From Laccaria trichodermophora (taxonomy: Eukaryota > Basidiomycota > Agaricomycetes > Agaricales > Hydnangiaceae), in NCBI GenBank assembly GCA_018417955.1, contig JACTVC010000044.1:186001-250000 (forward strand): a stretch of DNA of 64,000 nucleotides, given 5' to 3'. The translations under genes and the position numbers were made by a program. Below the pieces are notes generated by a model that searched no databases, was not told where the DNA came from, and worked only from the letters and a program-made list of their open reading frames with translations. Shown in pieces: positions 35,501-47,400 of this stretch; position 1 is the stretch's first letter, and the number at the start of each line of letters is the position of its first letter.

Positions 35501-38500
35501 GTACTAGGTGTTGGAAGTAATCATCCTGGGTTATATGGTGAAACAGATGCATACTATGGAACAGTTGAACAACAAGGGAGGTTAACACTGCACCTTCACC
35601 TGCTTTTGTGGATAAAAGGTGCCTTATCTCCTCAAGACATACGAGATCGAATTATGGATCCTTCATCTGACTTTCAAAAATGTATTGTTGAATATCTTGA
35701 ATCAGTACATAAAGGAGAACTTCATGGAGGATCCTCTGAAGATATTCGAGCTCAATGTCAAGATGCTCAGAAAAACAACCCTGAATACAAAAATCCAACC
35801 CATACTATGCCTATACCTCCACCTCCTCTCTGTAAGAATAGAGGGTGCAACAAATGTTTAAGATGCACTAATCTTAAAGTATGGTGGGGTAATTTTCATG
35901 CAACAACGGATGATATTTTGTGTAGATCAAATCATCATGGGTGCTGCAGACCTGAGATAGATGGGGAAGACCCTACAAAAGTGAAGCGGAAAGGTTGTCT
36001 AAATGCACAAGGCCAATGTAAGGCACGCTTTCCATGTGAGATTGTAGAGGAGACAATGGTTGATCCACTGAGCGGTGCATTGAAAATAAAGAAAGGTGAA
36101 ATGTGGCTCAATACATTCACACCTGAGCTAACATATCTTCTTCGCTGCAACACAGATACTACTAGCTTGATGTCAGGTACAGCAATAAAGGCAGCTGTTG
36201 GATATATCACCGAATATGTAACAAAAACTGGCTTAAATTCATATACAGCTTTTGATGCCGTTCGTCAAGTGTTTAACAGAAACTCTGAAATGATTGGAGG
36301 TAATGATGACAGGCAAAATACTGCTCGTCGATTGATGACAAAAATGGTGAATGCATTAACTGCTAGGATGGAAATAGGAAGTCCCATGGCTTCTCTCTAT
36401 CTGCTTGGAAACCCTGACCATTATACAAGTCACAAGTTCACTCTTTTCTATTGGAAAAATTTTGTAAGAGAGGCTAGAAATCCCTGGATGATTACAACAG
36501 AAAGTGACACATCAAATTCAGCTGTTTCTGAGGAGAAAGAAATGCCAGAGAAGGTAGTACTGCAAAAATATGAGGGAATGTACATTGGATTGTCAAATGT
36601 TTATGATTATATTTACCGTCCTATTGTTTATGAGAAGATGTCTTTATATGACTGGATAAGAAAAGCGAAAAAAGAGAAACGCTCGAAAGAGGAGCAGCAG
36701 GAATTTGATGCTCACTATGACAAAAATGAAAATGAAGTAGAATCTGATGATGAATCAGTTACTGAAGGAGAAGATGAACTCAATTTTCTGGGCGGTGGAG
36801 CAACTGCATGTGATATAGAAGATGAATCAACAGATGAATTGCTTGGTGAATTGGATTCTGATGATGAACTTAACAACTATGAAAATTTTTATGATGATGA
36901 ACCAGATAGTCAAGAGTTTCTACCTGATCACCCTCAACATTGTACACACAAGGTAGTTGTTGTTGATGAGGAGAATGCTCTTATACCAAATTTTGTTGGT
37001 GGAGGCTTACCTCGCCGTGATCAAGGTGACAGAGAATATTACTGTTCTACTATGCTTTCTTTGTTCAAACCTTGGCGAAATGGCAAAGATTTGAAACTAG
37101 AAGATGAATCTTGGGATGAAGCTTTTTGTGGCTATGCATTTTCAGCAAGACAACTTGAGCTTATGAATAATTTCAATATCAAGTATGAATGTAATGATGC
37201 AAGAGATGACTACTCTGCACAAATGAAAAAGAAAGGTGAAAGAGAAGGAATATTAGGCTCATGGGATGACAGTGGTGGTGAACTTGATACTAACTTTCCT
37301 GACTTTGGTGAAGATGGTCTATTGGATATTGATGAATCACTGTATATGTTGGGAGACCCCAATAGTATCAATAATCAGAAGCTTCATGAAATGAACAGAA
37401 TTGAGAATGTCGTTCAAAATGCAGGATGGCTTGATCCATGCATTGGCAATATTGATCCAGTGGATGTAAACTTTAAGCCAGAAGAAGAACGAACTGGATC
37501 TCAGTGGAATGTTCTTGTACAGTCACTAAAGAAACTCTTCCTTGAAACACGTTCAAAGAACCTTCCAGCAGCTAAAGCAGATAAAGAAAGAAATGGGACA
37601 TCACAAAATGAAGTGGTTGTGGATGATATCAGCTACTTGGACAAAAAATTCAAAGCAAAGAAAGAAGAAGAACAGAAAATAATAGATGACATTGCCCAAA
37701 CATTCAGTTTGAATGAAGAGCAGGAAAGAGCATTCCGAATTGTGGCCAACCATGCAACTATGAAAGAAAGTGAGCAACTTAAAATGTATCTGGGAGGTAT
37801 GGGTGGAACAGGAAAATCTCAGGTTATAAAAGCATTAATAGCTCTCTTTGATAAACGTAATGAAGCACATAGAATTATGATATTGGCACCAACTGGATCT
37901 GCTGCCGCTCTATTGAATGGCTCAACATATCATTCAGCTTTAGGTGTAAAAAGTGATTCCCGAAGAAGTCATAATGAACAGTCAAATATGGCACAAGTTA
38001 GATCTCGTTTGGATGGTGTAGACTATATATTTCTAGATGAAGTGTCCATGATCTCATGTTATGAGCTATATAAAATAAGTGCACAACTGGCAAAAGGAAG
38101 AAACAATATGGATGTACCCTTTGGCGGAATCAATATGATTTTTGCAGGAGACTTTGCACAACTTATGCCAGTACTAGGCCAGGCCCTTTATAATGGGAAT
38201 GTTGGCACATCGGTGGATGCCTCCATGTCAGAACGTGGGCAGCAATCTGCTATAGGTAAAGCACTTTGGCACCAAGTTACTACAGTTGTAATTCTATGAA
38301 AAAATATGAGACAAAATACACAATCAGTGGAAGATGCCAAGCTAAGGACAGCTCTAGAAAATATGAGATATGCAGCATGTACTGCTGATGACATTAAATT
38401 TTTAAGAAGCCGTGTTGCAGGAAGGTGGCCTGATCAGCCAAAGTTGGCTGACAAACGTTTCAGAAATGTCTCTATCATTACTGCTTTGAACTCCCAGAAA

Positions 38501-40462
38501 GATCGAATCAATGAATTGGGTTCTGCACGTTTTGCAGCAGATACTGGCCAAACCCTCACTGACTTTTACTCTGTGGATACGCTGGGGGTTGAGTGTGATC
38601 CAGTCACTGGTAAAAAGCCTCGTGGAAGACCTAAGAAAACTGCTATATACAAAACTATCAGTCCAAAGCTTCAAAATTTACTTTGGAACTTGCGCCATTC
38701 GGCCTCTGACCATGTTCCTGGAAAACTTTCACTGTGTATTGGTATGCCAGTTATAATACGAAATAATGATGCAACAGAATTATGTATAACAAAAGGTCAA
38801 GAAGGTCATGTTGTTGGATGGGATGCAAAGTTGGGCCCAAGTGGACAACGAATCCTTGAAACTTTGTTTGTAAAGCTTGATCGTCCTGCCAAGACAATCA
38901 AGATTGAGGGATTGCCTGAAAATGTAGTTCCACTAGTAAAGAACAGCATGTCTATTGAATGTATCTGTCCAAGTGATGTTACTCTTGCTATATCCCGTTC
39001 TCAGGTGTCTGTGCTACCTAACTTTGCAATGACAGACTATGCATCACAAGGAAAGACTCGTCCATTCAATGTGGTGGATTTAAATAGCTGTCGTAACCAC
39101 CTATCTTACTATACTGCTCTTTCTAGAAGTGCAACATGTGAAGGAACTGTAATTGTACAAGGATTTGATCCATCAAAGATTACCTGTGGTGCATCTGGTT
39201 ATCTTCGACAAGAGTTTAGAGAACTTGAGCTTCTTGATGACATTACCAACCTTAAATACAATGGCCAATTACCTCCATCAATCAATGGCCAACTGCGTAA
39301 TGCTCTCTTACGTCAGTATCAACAGCTCAAAGGGAAGGGGTATTGTCCACAAAATGTGATGGGGCCAATTAGATGGAGTGAAATGTATCCAATGCAAACT
39401 TTTCAGGTGATCACTGATAGTTCATGGACACTCACCACAAAATCAACCACTGATGCAACTGAAGAGGTTGACATCCAATCACAAAAGAAAAGTAAAAACG
39501 TCTCAGGTTATTTTGTTCCTGCACAGGGATCAAAGGCAATTGCATCTACACTCAAAAGAAAGGCAGAAGAGGATCTAAATACTGATGGACCAAAGTCAAA
39601 GAAAATTAGAGCCAGCTTTGGACCTACACCTGACATTCCAGTTGGGATTCTTTGGGATTCGGTAAATTACAGCTGCTCATATGATTCTCTATTTACAATT
39701 TTGTGTGAGATTTGGATTTACAATCCAAAAAGCTGGACAAAAACATTTTTTTCATTTGGGAATCAAGGAAAAATATTATCAGAAGGATACAAAAAAGTTA
39801 TCAGAGGTCTGGAGACTTTGGAAAATGTTCGAAATGATGTACGTTCATCACTCAAACAAGAAAATTCAGATTTATTTCCAAGTGGACAAATGGGGACTGA
39901 TATCCATGATTTAATCTCATATATTTTTACTTCACATCACAATATTAGCTTGGGCTACCGTAGAATATCATGTGATACATGTGGTTTTTTTCAAGACTTG
40001 GATAATCCACCTGAAAGAGTGATGTCAATACTTGATGGAACTTACAAGTCAATCAATGAATGGTTGCAACAATGGCTGAGGGAACCAAGCATATGTGATT
40101 GTGGTGCACTGATGGCAACTTCCCGAATGTATGACCAACCCCCTTCACTTCTTGTATTCAGTTTGAATACAAGTAATGTCTCAATTAGCAAAACTATTCG
40201 TATTAAAGGCTCCAATGGTAAATTCACAGTCCTCCCACTGAGGGGCATAATTTATTCTGGTGGATTTCACTTCACATCTCGTATAATTAGCCCTGGAAAG
40301 GAAGTGTGGTATCATGATGGTATGGTGACTAAGAGAAATTGTATAAAGAAAGGGCATCTAACTGATTTTACTGAAGACTCTTTGAAGATCTGTAGAGAGA
40401 AAAACTCTTCTGGTGAGTTGGTTGAGCGCCAAGCAGTTGTAGCAATTTACTCTAAAAAGTGA
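32561..40462 (+). pseudogene. Helitron Rep-helicase with C-terminal peptidase-like domain (B)
   Basis: One frame of 2634 codons encodes, in order: an N-terminal extension; a cysteine-rich DUF6570-like region (residues about 460-665); the Rep HUH motif LTLHLHLLLW (about 1008); the tyrosine motif GYITEYVTK (about 1213); an acidic linker; and a Pif1-type SF1 helicase with Walker A GGMGGTGKSQ (about 1745), Walker B IFLDEVS, GDFAQLMP, TDYASQGKT and YTALSRS (to about 2195). After a K/R-rich linker comes NYSCSYDSLFTILCEIW, CxxC pairs and GGFHFTSRI, like a ubiquitin-specific-protease fold (Cys about 2371, His about 2568). Rep nicks and rejoins the element ends and the helicase unwinds. TGA at 32873, 34652 and 38297 breaks the frame; the first is CGA in copy A. 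Confidence 0.85.
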
Positions 40463-41339
40463 ACCATATTTAAATGTGTTTATTTGGTTTGTTGGAGCAT
40501 TTTAGTAGCATATAGTAGTGTCGTCTACACTGGAGCAAATTGGGCCATAGAAAGGTCCTAAGCACAAGGTAGCATAAAGGCAAAGATGTCAAAATAAAAA
40601 CATACAACTTCATTGCTGAATTTGTACTCAGTTTGTTGGAGTATTTCCATGCCATGTAGTAGTAGTATTCAAACGAGTATACACCCTTCTGAGCATCAGC
40701 AATTTTGTATTTATGATTACAATTACACACATATATAGTGGAAAAGTTGTATTCAAAACTACTTTTTCACTTGTTGTTGGGTTTGATCAATCAATGGGGG
40801 TGGAAAGTCTTCTGTTAGTATTGTTAGTATATGTATAGTAATTGCAGAGTAGTAGCAATATACCTTGGAAGGGTCCAACATCAGCTGAACTATCTATTTC
40901 AATGAAAAATGAATATAAAATAATAAAATAAATAAAATATAAAAAAACTTACTAAATGACAAGCTTACAGCTCGATATTCACTGGGGCCAGCTTCACCAT
41001 TTTTGTTACTTTCTCCATGGGTAGGTGGAGAAGGGGTAGGTGGAGAAGTACCTCCATGCAGGTGCAAGCCCTTGAAATTAGTTTGAACTGCTTTATCAAT
41101 CATCAGCAACAGCAAAACCAAAAACAGTTGTATCACATACATTGTTGAGCCATGGTGACTTGATGTACAAATATTTGGTTTAGAAAATATTGTTGCAAGT
41201 GGCCAGGTAATAGCTGAAGACCAAAGTGAGACACTGTTATGTTGAACAGAGACTACAATACTAACCTGAAGTCTGAATATTGGGGACTTCATTGAGTACA
41301 GCTGGGCTACTTATATAGGTTGGAAACAACAAGGGGCAA
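40463..41339 (-). other. 3' region of B with a possible small gene
   Basis: A minus-strand frame 41292-40894 (MKSPIFRLQVSIVVSVQHN, a hydrophobic stretch FLVLLLLMIDKAV, then a Pro/Thr/Gly-rich stretch) has a TATATAAG box about 20 bases upstream. GT sites suggest splicing and further short exons (to about 40470). I do not recognise it. Its location between the helicase and the 3' terminus is unusual for Helitrons and may mark a promoter firing inward. It is identical in C. Confidence 0.3.
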
Positions 41340-41605
41340 AGAACAACAAGAAGACAATAAGAACAATAAGAACAATGGGAACAATAGGAACAGTAAGAAC
41401 AAACAATAAGAACAATAGGAACAATAAGAACAATAAGAACAATAAGAACAATAGGAACAATAAGAACAATAGGAACAGTAAGAACAATAGGAACAATAGG
41501 AACAATAAGAACAGTGAGAACAGTGAGAACAATAAGAACAATAGGAAGAATAGAAACAATAAGAACAATAAGGACAATAAGAACAATAGAAAAGATAGGG
41601 GTAGG
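41340..41605. repeat. AACAATAAG/AACAATAGG minisatellite (B)
   Basis: Tandem 9-base units, AACAATARG with G/T variants, run for about 260 bases. The frames over it (poly-LLF or NNK) are repeat artefacts. It lies 170 bases from the 3' terminus and is copied exactly in C at 43334-43599. Confidence 0.8.
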
Positions 41606-41754
41606 ATGATGACAATAAGAACAATAAAGACAATAATGATGTTGGAATAATGGAATCAGGTGACAGGAACAGAATCAATTCTAATAAATATAATTGGATG
41701 GCTAGAGTAAAGAATATTGGTAATTAAAATTCTTTTCTAAAATTGTTCTTTATA

Positions 41755-41817
41755 TATCCTGTTGCAAAAAAAAAGAGGACTCGTACCTGCCGTGCTTGCA
41801 ACGGCCTCTTACACAAG
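41755..41817 (+). repeat. 3' terminus of B
   Basis: Order: TTGCAAAAAAAAA, AGAGGACTCGT (41774-41784, complement of the 5' end), the stem-loop GCCGT-GCTTGCA-ACGGC (41789-41805), CTCTTACACAAG (to 41817), then target T. This matches the 3' plan of Helitrons, though the end is CAAG rather than the usual CTRR. Confidence 0.85.
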
Positions 41818-43121
41818 TCTGAGTTACATCTGAGCAGATAAGTGACTGGAGGAGATAGTGTATTAATCAATTCCTCTCCTTTCTTGACATTCAAGGCCCC
41901 AGTATTTGAATCCACCTCTGTCTGATCATATAATGGTCTGGGAAATCTAGCTTTACATTTTCCCTGTTTATTCATACATGTAGGTCGATCCCTCTTTGCA
42001 GCTTTTTCACTAGTTGATCTGTTCCTTCCACAATCATGTACATTAGACCTCAGAATCAGATCATCTACTGTCTTTGCATATTCTTGCCACCAGGTGCTAA
42101 GATTTTCACATTTTTCACAATTATTGCAGTCACAAAATGGAGGAGGTGCTTCAGGTAAAGTCTGAGTTGGATCCTTATAATCCTTGTTTTGATTTTTCTC
42201 TATATCTACCTGGTGCTTCACCTTATCCATTGACCCTGTCATAAATTCACCAATGTGGACAGCCTCCAAATATTCAACAATTTTCTTTTGAAAGTCTGAA
42301 AAAGGATCCATGATTTTATCTCTGATTTCCTGAGGAGTTAAAGCTCCTTTGATCCAAAGTAGCATATGCAAATGTAAAGTCAATCTTCCCTGTTGTTCCA
42401 CTGTTGCATAAAATGCCTCTGTATCTCCATACAGTCCTCTATGTTTTTCACCCACACCAAGAACATGCTTGATGAACATCTCAGTTATGAAGTGGAAAAA
42501 TCTAGCACCAGCTACAGGATTATTTGCAATTAATTTGTATCTTTCATCATATTCTCTTAATAATGGACTAAACTTTTCCTTAGTATCAGCAAAGTACAAT
42601 GATATAGGGTGCATGTTATCAGCTGGAGAGAATGTAATAAACCAAGATGGAGCTCCAATGAATGAGATGAGGGACCAGATTTCATTGCGCATATATTTTT
42701 TGGTGGTGGTTGAGCCTTGAACTCTTCCTGAAACATGATCCAAGTCTTTGATAAGCTGAAAGCACAAGGACTCTTCATCAGTTTCAGGCTTTACTCTCTC
42801 TCCATCTTCCATTCTTTGGATCAAGTCACTTAAAACTTCAACATCAACATCCATAAGTCTTTTTGAAATATTGTCAAATTTTGGAGTCTCAGCAAGCAGG
42901 TATCCTGAAGATGTACTTTGTTTTATTTGCTCATGATTAAAAGCAATTAATGCAAAGTGAGAATCCTTTTGAAAGCGCTTGTCATGGTACATGAGAAGAT
43001 GCCTTTTATGTTTTATTTCAGACAGACGCCCCTTCTGGAGAGTGTTTCCAATTCCTCCAAGTCCATATGGAAAAAGCCATGGAAACATCTGAGGAAATAA
43101 CTGAGGATTATTGTATAATGA
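41818..43121 (-). pseudogene. F1: first part of a second-family Helitron Rep-helicase
   Basis: The frame is open from 43121 to 41818 without a stop. It begins SLYNNPQLFPQMFPWLFPYG and holds the HUH motif LTLHLHMLLW with EQQGR before it, plus CMNKQGKCKARFP. It ends LLRCNSD, one codon before the site where F2 begins. So F1 and F2 are one gene interrupted by B. Its upstream end is cut at 43121 by the 3' end of C. It is clearly related to B's own helicase but diverged, thus a target rather than a copy of B. The intact frames suggest this Helitron was young when hit. Confidence 0.85.
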
Positions 43122-43184
43122 CTTGTGTAAGAGGCCGTTGCAAGCACGGCAGGTACGAGTCCTCTTTTTTTTTGCAACAGGATA
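43122..43184 (-). repeat. 3' terminus of C
   Basis: Exact reverse complement of 41755-41817: CTTGTGTAAGAG, the ACGGC/GCCGT-type stem-loop, ACGAGTCCTCT and a T-run. The target flank TCATTATAC belongs to F1. Confidence 0.85.
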
Positions 43185-43333
43185 TATAAAGAACAATTTT
43201 AGAAAAGAATTTTAATTACCAATATTCTTTACTCTAGCCATCCAATTATATTTATTAGAATTGATTCTGTTCCTGTCACCTGATTCCATTATTCCAACAT
43301 CATTATTGTCTTTATTGTTCTTATTGTCATCAT

Positions 43334-43599
43334 CCTACCCCTATCTTTTCTATTGTTCTTATTGTCCTTATTGTTCTTATTGTTTCTATTCTTCCTATTG
43401 TTCTTATTGTTCTCACTGTTCTCACTGTTCTTATTGTTCCTATTGTTCCTATTGTTCTTACTGTTCCTATTGTTCTTATTGTTCCTATTGTTCTTATTGT
43501 TCTTATTGTTCTTATTGTTCCTATTGTTCTTATTGTTTGTTCTTACTGTTCCTATTGTTCCCATTGTTCTTATTGTTCTTATTGTCTTCTTGTTGTTCT
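43334..43599. repeat. CTTATTGTT/CCTATTGTT minisatellite (C)
   Basis: Mirror copy of 41340-41605. The unit number appears the same in both arms, unusual for a simple repeat and a sign that the arms separated very recently or were homogenised. Confidence 0.8.
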
Positions 43600-44476
43600 T
43601 TGCCCCTTGTTGTTTCCAACCTATATAAGTAGCCCAGCTGTACTCAATGAAGTCCCCAATATTCAGACTTCAGGTTAGTATTGTAGTCTCTGTTCAACAT
43701 AACAGTGTCTCACTTTGGTCTTCAGCTATTACCTGGCCACTTGCAACAATATTTTCTAAACCAAATATTTGTACATCAAGTCACCATGGCTCAACAATGT
43801 ATGTGATACAACTGTTTTTGGTTTTGCTGTTGCTGATGATTGATAAAGCAGTTCAAACTAATTTCAAGGGCTTGCACCTGCATGGAGGTACTTCTCCACC
43901 TACCCCTTCTCCACCTACCCATGGAGAAAGTAACAAAAATGGTGAAGCTGGCCCCAGTGAATATCGAGCTGTAAGCTTGTCATTTAGTAAGTTTTTTTAT
44001 ATTTTATTTATTTTATTATTTTATATTCATTTTTCATTGAAATAGATAGTTCAGCTGATGTTGGACCCTTCCAAGGTATATTGCTACTACTCTGCAATTA
44101 CTATACATATACTAACAATACTAACAGAAGACTTTCCACCCCCATTGATTGATCAAACCCAACAACAAGTGAAAAAGTAGTTTTGAATACAACTTTTCCA
44201 CTATATATGTGTGTAATTGTAATCATAAATACAAAATTGCTGATGCTCAGAAGGGTGTATACTCGTTTGAATACTACTACTACATGGCATGGAAATACTC
44301 CAACAAACTGAGTACAAATTCAGCAATGAAGTTGTATGTTTTTATTTTGACATCTTTGCCTTTATGCTACCTTGTGCTTAGGACCTTTCTATGGCCCAAT
44401 TTGCTCCAGTGTAGACGACACTACTATATGCTACTAAAATGCTCCAACAAACCAAATAAACACATTTAAATATGGT
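43600..44476 (+). other. 3' region of C with a possible small gene
   Basis: Mirror of 40463-41339: TATATAAG at 43622-43629, ATG at 43647, hydrophobic stretch, probable intron from GTAAGTTTTT near 43989 to AATAG near 44045, and further short frames to 44469. No recognised family. Confidence 0.3.
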
Positions 44477-47400
44477 TCACTTTTTAGAGTAAATTGCTAC
44501 AACTGCTTGGCGCTCAACCAACTCACCAGAAGAGTTTTTCTCTCTACAGATCTTCAAAGAGTCTTCAGTAAAATCAGTTAGATGCCCTTTCTTTATACAA
44601 TTTCTCTTAGTCACCATACCATCATGATACCACACTTCCTTTCCAGGGCTAATTATACGAGATGTGAAGTGAAATCCACCAGAATAAATTATGCCCCTCA
44701 GTGGGAGGACTGTGAATTTACCATTGGAGCCTTTAATACGAATAGTTTTGCTAATTGAGACATTACTTGTATTCAAACTGAATACAAGAAGTGAAGGGGG
44801 TTGGTCATACATTCGGGAAGTTGCCATCAGTGCACCACAATCACATATGCTTGGTTCCCTCAGCCATTGTTGCAACCATTCATTGATTGACTTGTAAGTT
44901 CCATCAAGTATTGACATCACTCTTTCAGGTGGATTATCCAAGTCTTGAAAAAAACCACATGTATCACATGATATTCTACGGTAGCCCAAGCTAATATTGT
45001 GATGTGAAGTAAAAATATATGAGATTAAATCATGGATATCAGTCCCCATTTGTCCACTTGGAAATAAATCTGAATTTTCTTGTTTGAGTGATGAACGTAC
45101 ATCATTTCGAACATTTTCCAAAGTCTCCAGACCTCTGATAACTTTTTTGTATCCTTCTGATAATATTTTTCCTTGATTCCCAAATGAAAAAAATGTTTTT
45201 GTCCAGCTTTTTGGATTGTAAATCCAAATCTCACACAAAATTGTAAATAGAGAATCATATGAGCAGCTGTAATTTACCGAATCCCAAAGAATCCCAACTG
45301 GAATGTCAGGTGTAGGTCCAAAGCTGGCTCTAATTTTCTTTGACTTTGGTCCATCAGTATTTAGATCCTCTTCTGCCTTTCTTTTGAGTGTAGATGCAAT
45401 TGCCTTTGATCCCTGTGCAGGAACAAAATAACCTGAGACGTTTTTACTTTTCTTTTGTGATTGGATGTCAACCTCTTCAGTTGCATCAGTGGTTGATTTT
45501 GTGGTGAGTGTCCATGAACTATCAGTGATCACCTGAAAAGTTTGCATTGGATACATTTCACTCCATCTAATTGGCCCCATCACATTTTGTGGACAATACC
45601 CCTTCCCTTTGAGCTGTTGATACTGACGTAAGAGAGCATTACGCAGTTGGCCATTGATTGATGGAGGTAATTGGCCATTGTATTTAAGGTTGGTAATGTC
45701 ATCAAGAAGCTCAAGTTCTCTAAACTCTTGTCGAAGATAACCAGATGCACCACAGGTAATCTTTGATGGATCAAATCCTTGTACAATTACAGTTCCTTCA
45801 CATGTTGCACTTCTAGAAAGAGCAGTATAGTAAGATAGGTGGTTACGACAGCTATTTAAATCCACCACATTGAATGGACGAGTCTTTCCTTGTGATGCAT
45901 AGTCTGTCATTGCAAAGTTAGGTAGCACAGACACCTGAGAACGGGATATAGCAAGAGTAACATCACTTGGACAGATACATTCAATAGACATGCTGTTCTT
46001 TACTAGTGGAACTACATTTTCAGGCAATCCCTCAATCTTGATTGTCTTGGCAGGACGATCAAGCTTTACAAACAAAGTTTCAAGGATTCGTTGTCCACTT
46101 GGGCCCAACTTTGCATCCCATCCAACAACATGACCTTCTTGACCTTTTGTTATACATAATTCTGTTGCATCATTATTTCGTATTATAACTGGCATACCAA
46201 TACACAGTGAAAGTTTTCCAGGAACATGGTCAGAGGCCGAATGGCGCAAGTTCCAAAGTAAATTTTGAAGCTTTGGACTGATAGTTTTGTATATAGCAGT
46301 TTTCTTAGGTCTTCCACGAGGCTTTTTACCAGTGACTGGATCACACTCAACCCCCAGCGTATCCACAGAGTAAAAGTCAGTGAGGGTTTGGCCAGTATCT
46401 GCTGCAAAACGTGCAGAACCCAATTCATTGATTCGATCTTTCTGGGAGTTCAAAGCAGTAATGATAGAGACATTTCTGAAACGTTTGTCAGCCAACTTTG
46501 GCTGATCAGGCCACCTTCCTGCAACACGGCTTCTTAAAAATTTAATGTCATCAGCAGTACATGCTGCATATCTCATATTTTCTAGAGCTGTCCTTAGCTT
46601 GGCATCTTCCACTGATTGTGTATTTTGTCTCATATTTTTTCATAGAATTACAACTGTAGTAACTTGGTGCCAAAGTGCTTTACCTATAGCAGATTGCTGC
46701 CCACGTTCTGACATGGAGGCATCCACCGATGTGCCAACATTCCCATTATAAAGGGCCTGGCCTAGTACTGGCATAAGTTGTGCAAAGTCTCCTGCAAAAA
46801 TCATATTGATTCCGCCAAAGGGTACATCCATATTGTTTCTTCCTTTTGCCAGTTGTGCACTTATTTTATATAGCTCATAACATGAGATCATGGACACTTC
46901 ATCTAGAAATATATAGTCTACACCATCCAAACGAGATCTAACTTGTGCCATATTTGACTGTTCATTATGACTTCTTCGGGAATCACTTTTTACACCTAAA
47001 GCTGAATGATATGTTGAGCCATTCAATAGAGCGGCAGCAGATCCAGTTGGTGCCAATATCATAATTCTATGTGCTTCATTACGTTTATCAAAGAGAGCTA
47101 TTAATGCTTTTATAACCTGAGATTTTCCTGTTCCACCCATACCTCCCAGATACATTTTAAGTTGCTCACTTTCTTTCATAGTTGCATGGTTGGCCACAAT
47201 TCGGAATGCTCTTTCCTGCTCTTCATTCAAACTGAATGTTTGGGCAATGTCATCTATTATTTTCTGTTCTTCTTCTTTCTTTGCTTTGAATTTTTTGTCC
47301 AAGTAGCTGATATCATCCACAACCACTTCATTTTGTGATGTCCCATTTCTTTCTTTATCTGCTTTAGCTGCTGGAAGGTTCTTTGAACGTGTTTCAAGGA

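Larger units (their letters stand above)
12591..41817 (+). mobile_element. B: giant 29.2-kb autonomous-type Helitron2-like element with cargo
   Basis: The 5' end is TTACGAGTCCTCT at 12591, preceded by A. The 3' end is CACAAG at 41817, followed by T. Removing the interval joins F2 to F1 in one frame, giving LLRCNSD-VTSLLSG, which aligns with LLRCNTDTTSLMSG in B's own helicase. This fixes both ends and shows an A^T target with no duplication. The 11 bases ACGAGTCCTCT at 12593 are exactly complementary to AGAGGACTCGT at 41774-41784, the asymmetric terminal inverted repeat known from Helentron/Helitron2 elements. The cargo comprises seven larger genes, among them a Rep-helicase and a TET/JBP-like gene. 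Seven or more in-frame TGA codons make this copy probably non-autonomous now. Confidence 0.85.

Noticed and set aside
14509..38299. TGA read as an amino acid (code change) in these genes
   Set aside because: At 32873 another copy has CGA and at 2849 the reverse holds, so simple mutation explains the pattern. The intact-looking genes use TAA and TGA as ordinary ends.
41340..43599. Long hydrophobic (LLFLLF) and Asn/Lys-rich ORFs
   Set aside because: They are translations of a 9-base simple repeat in different frames.
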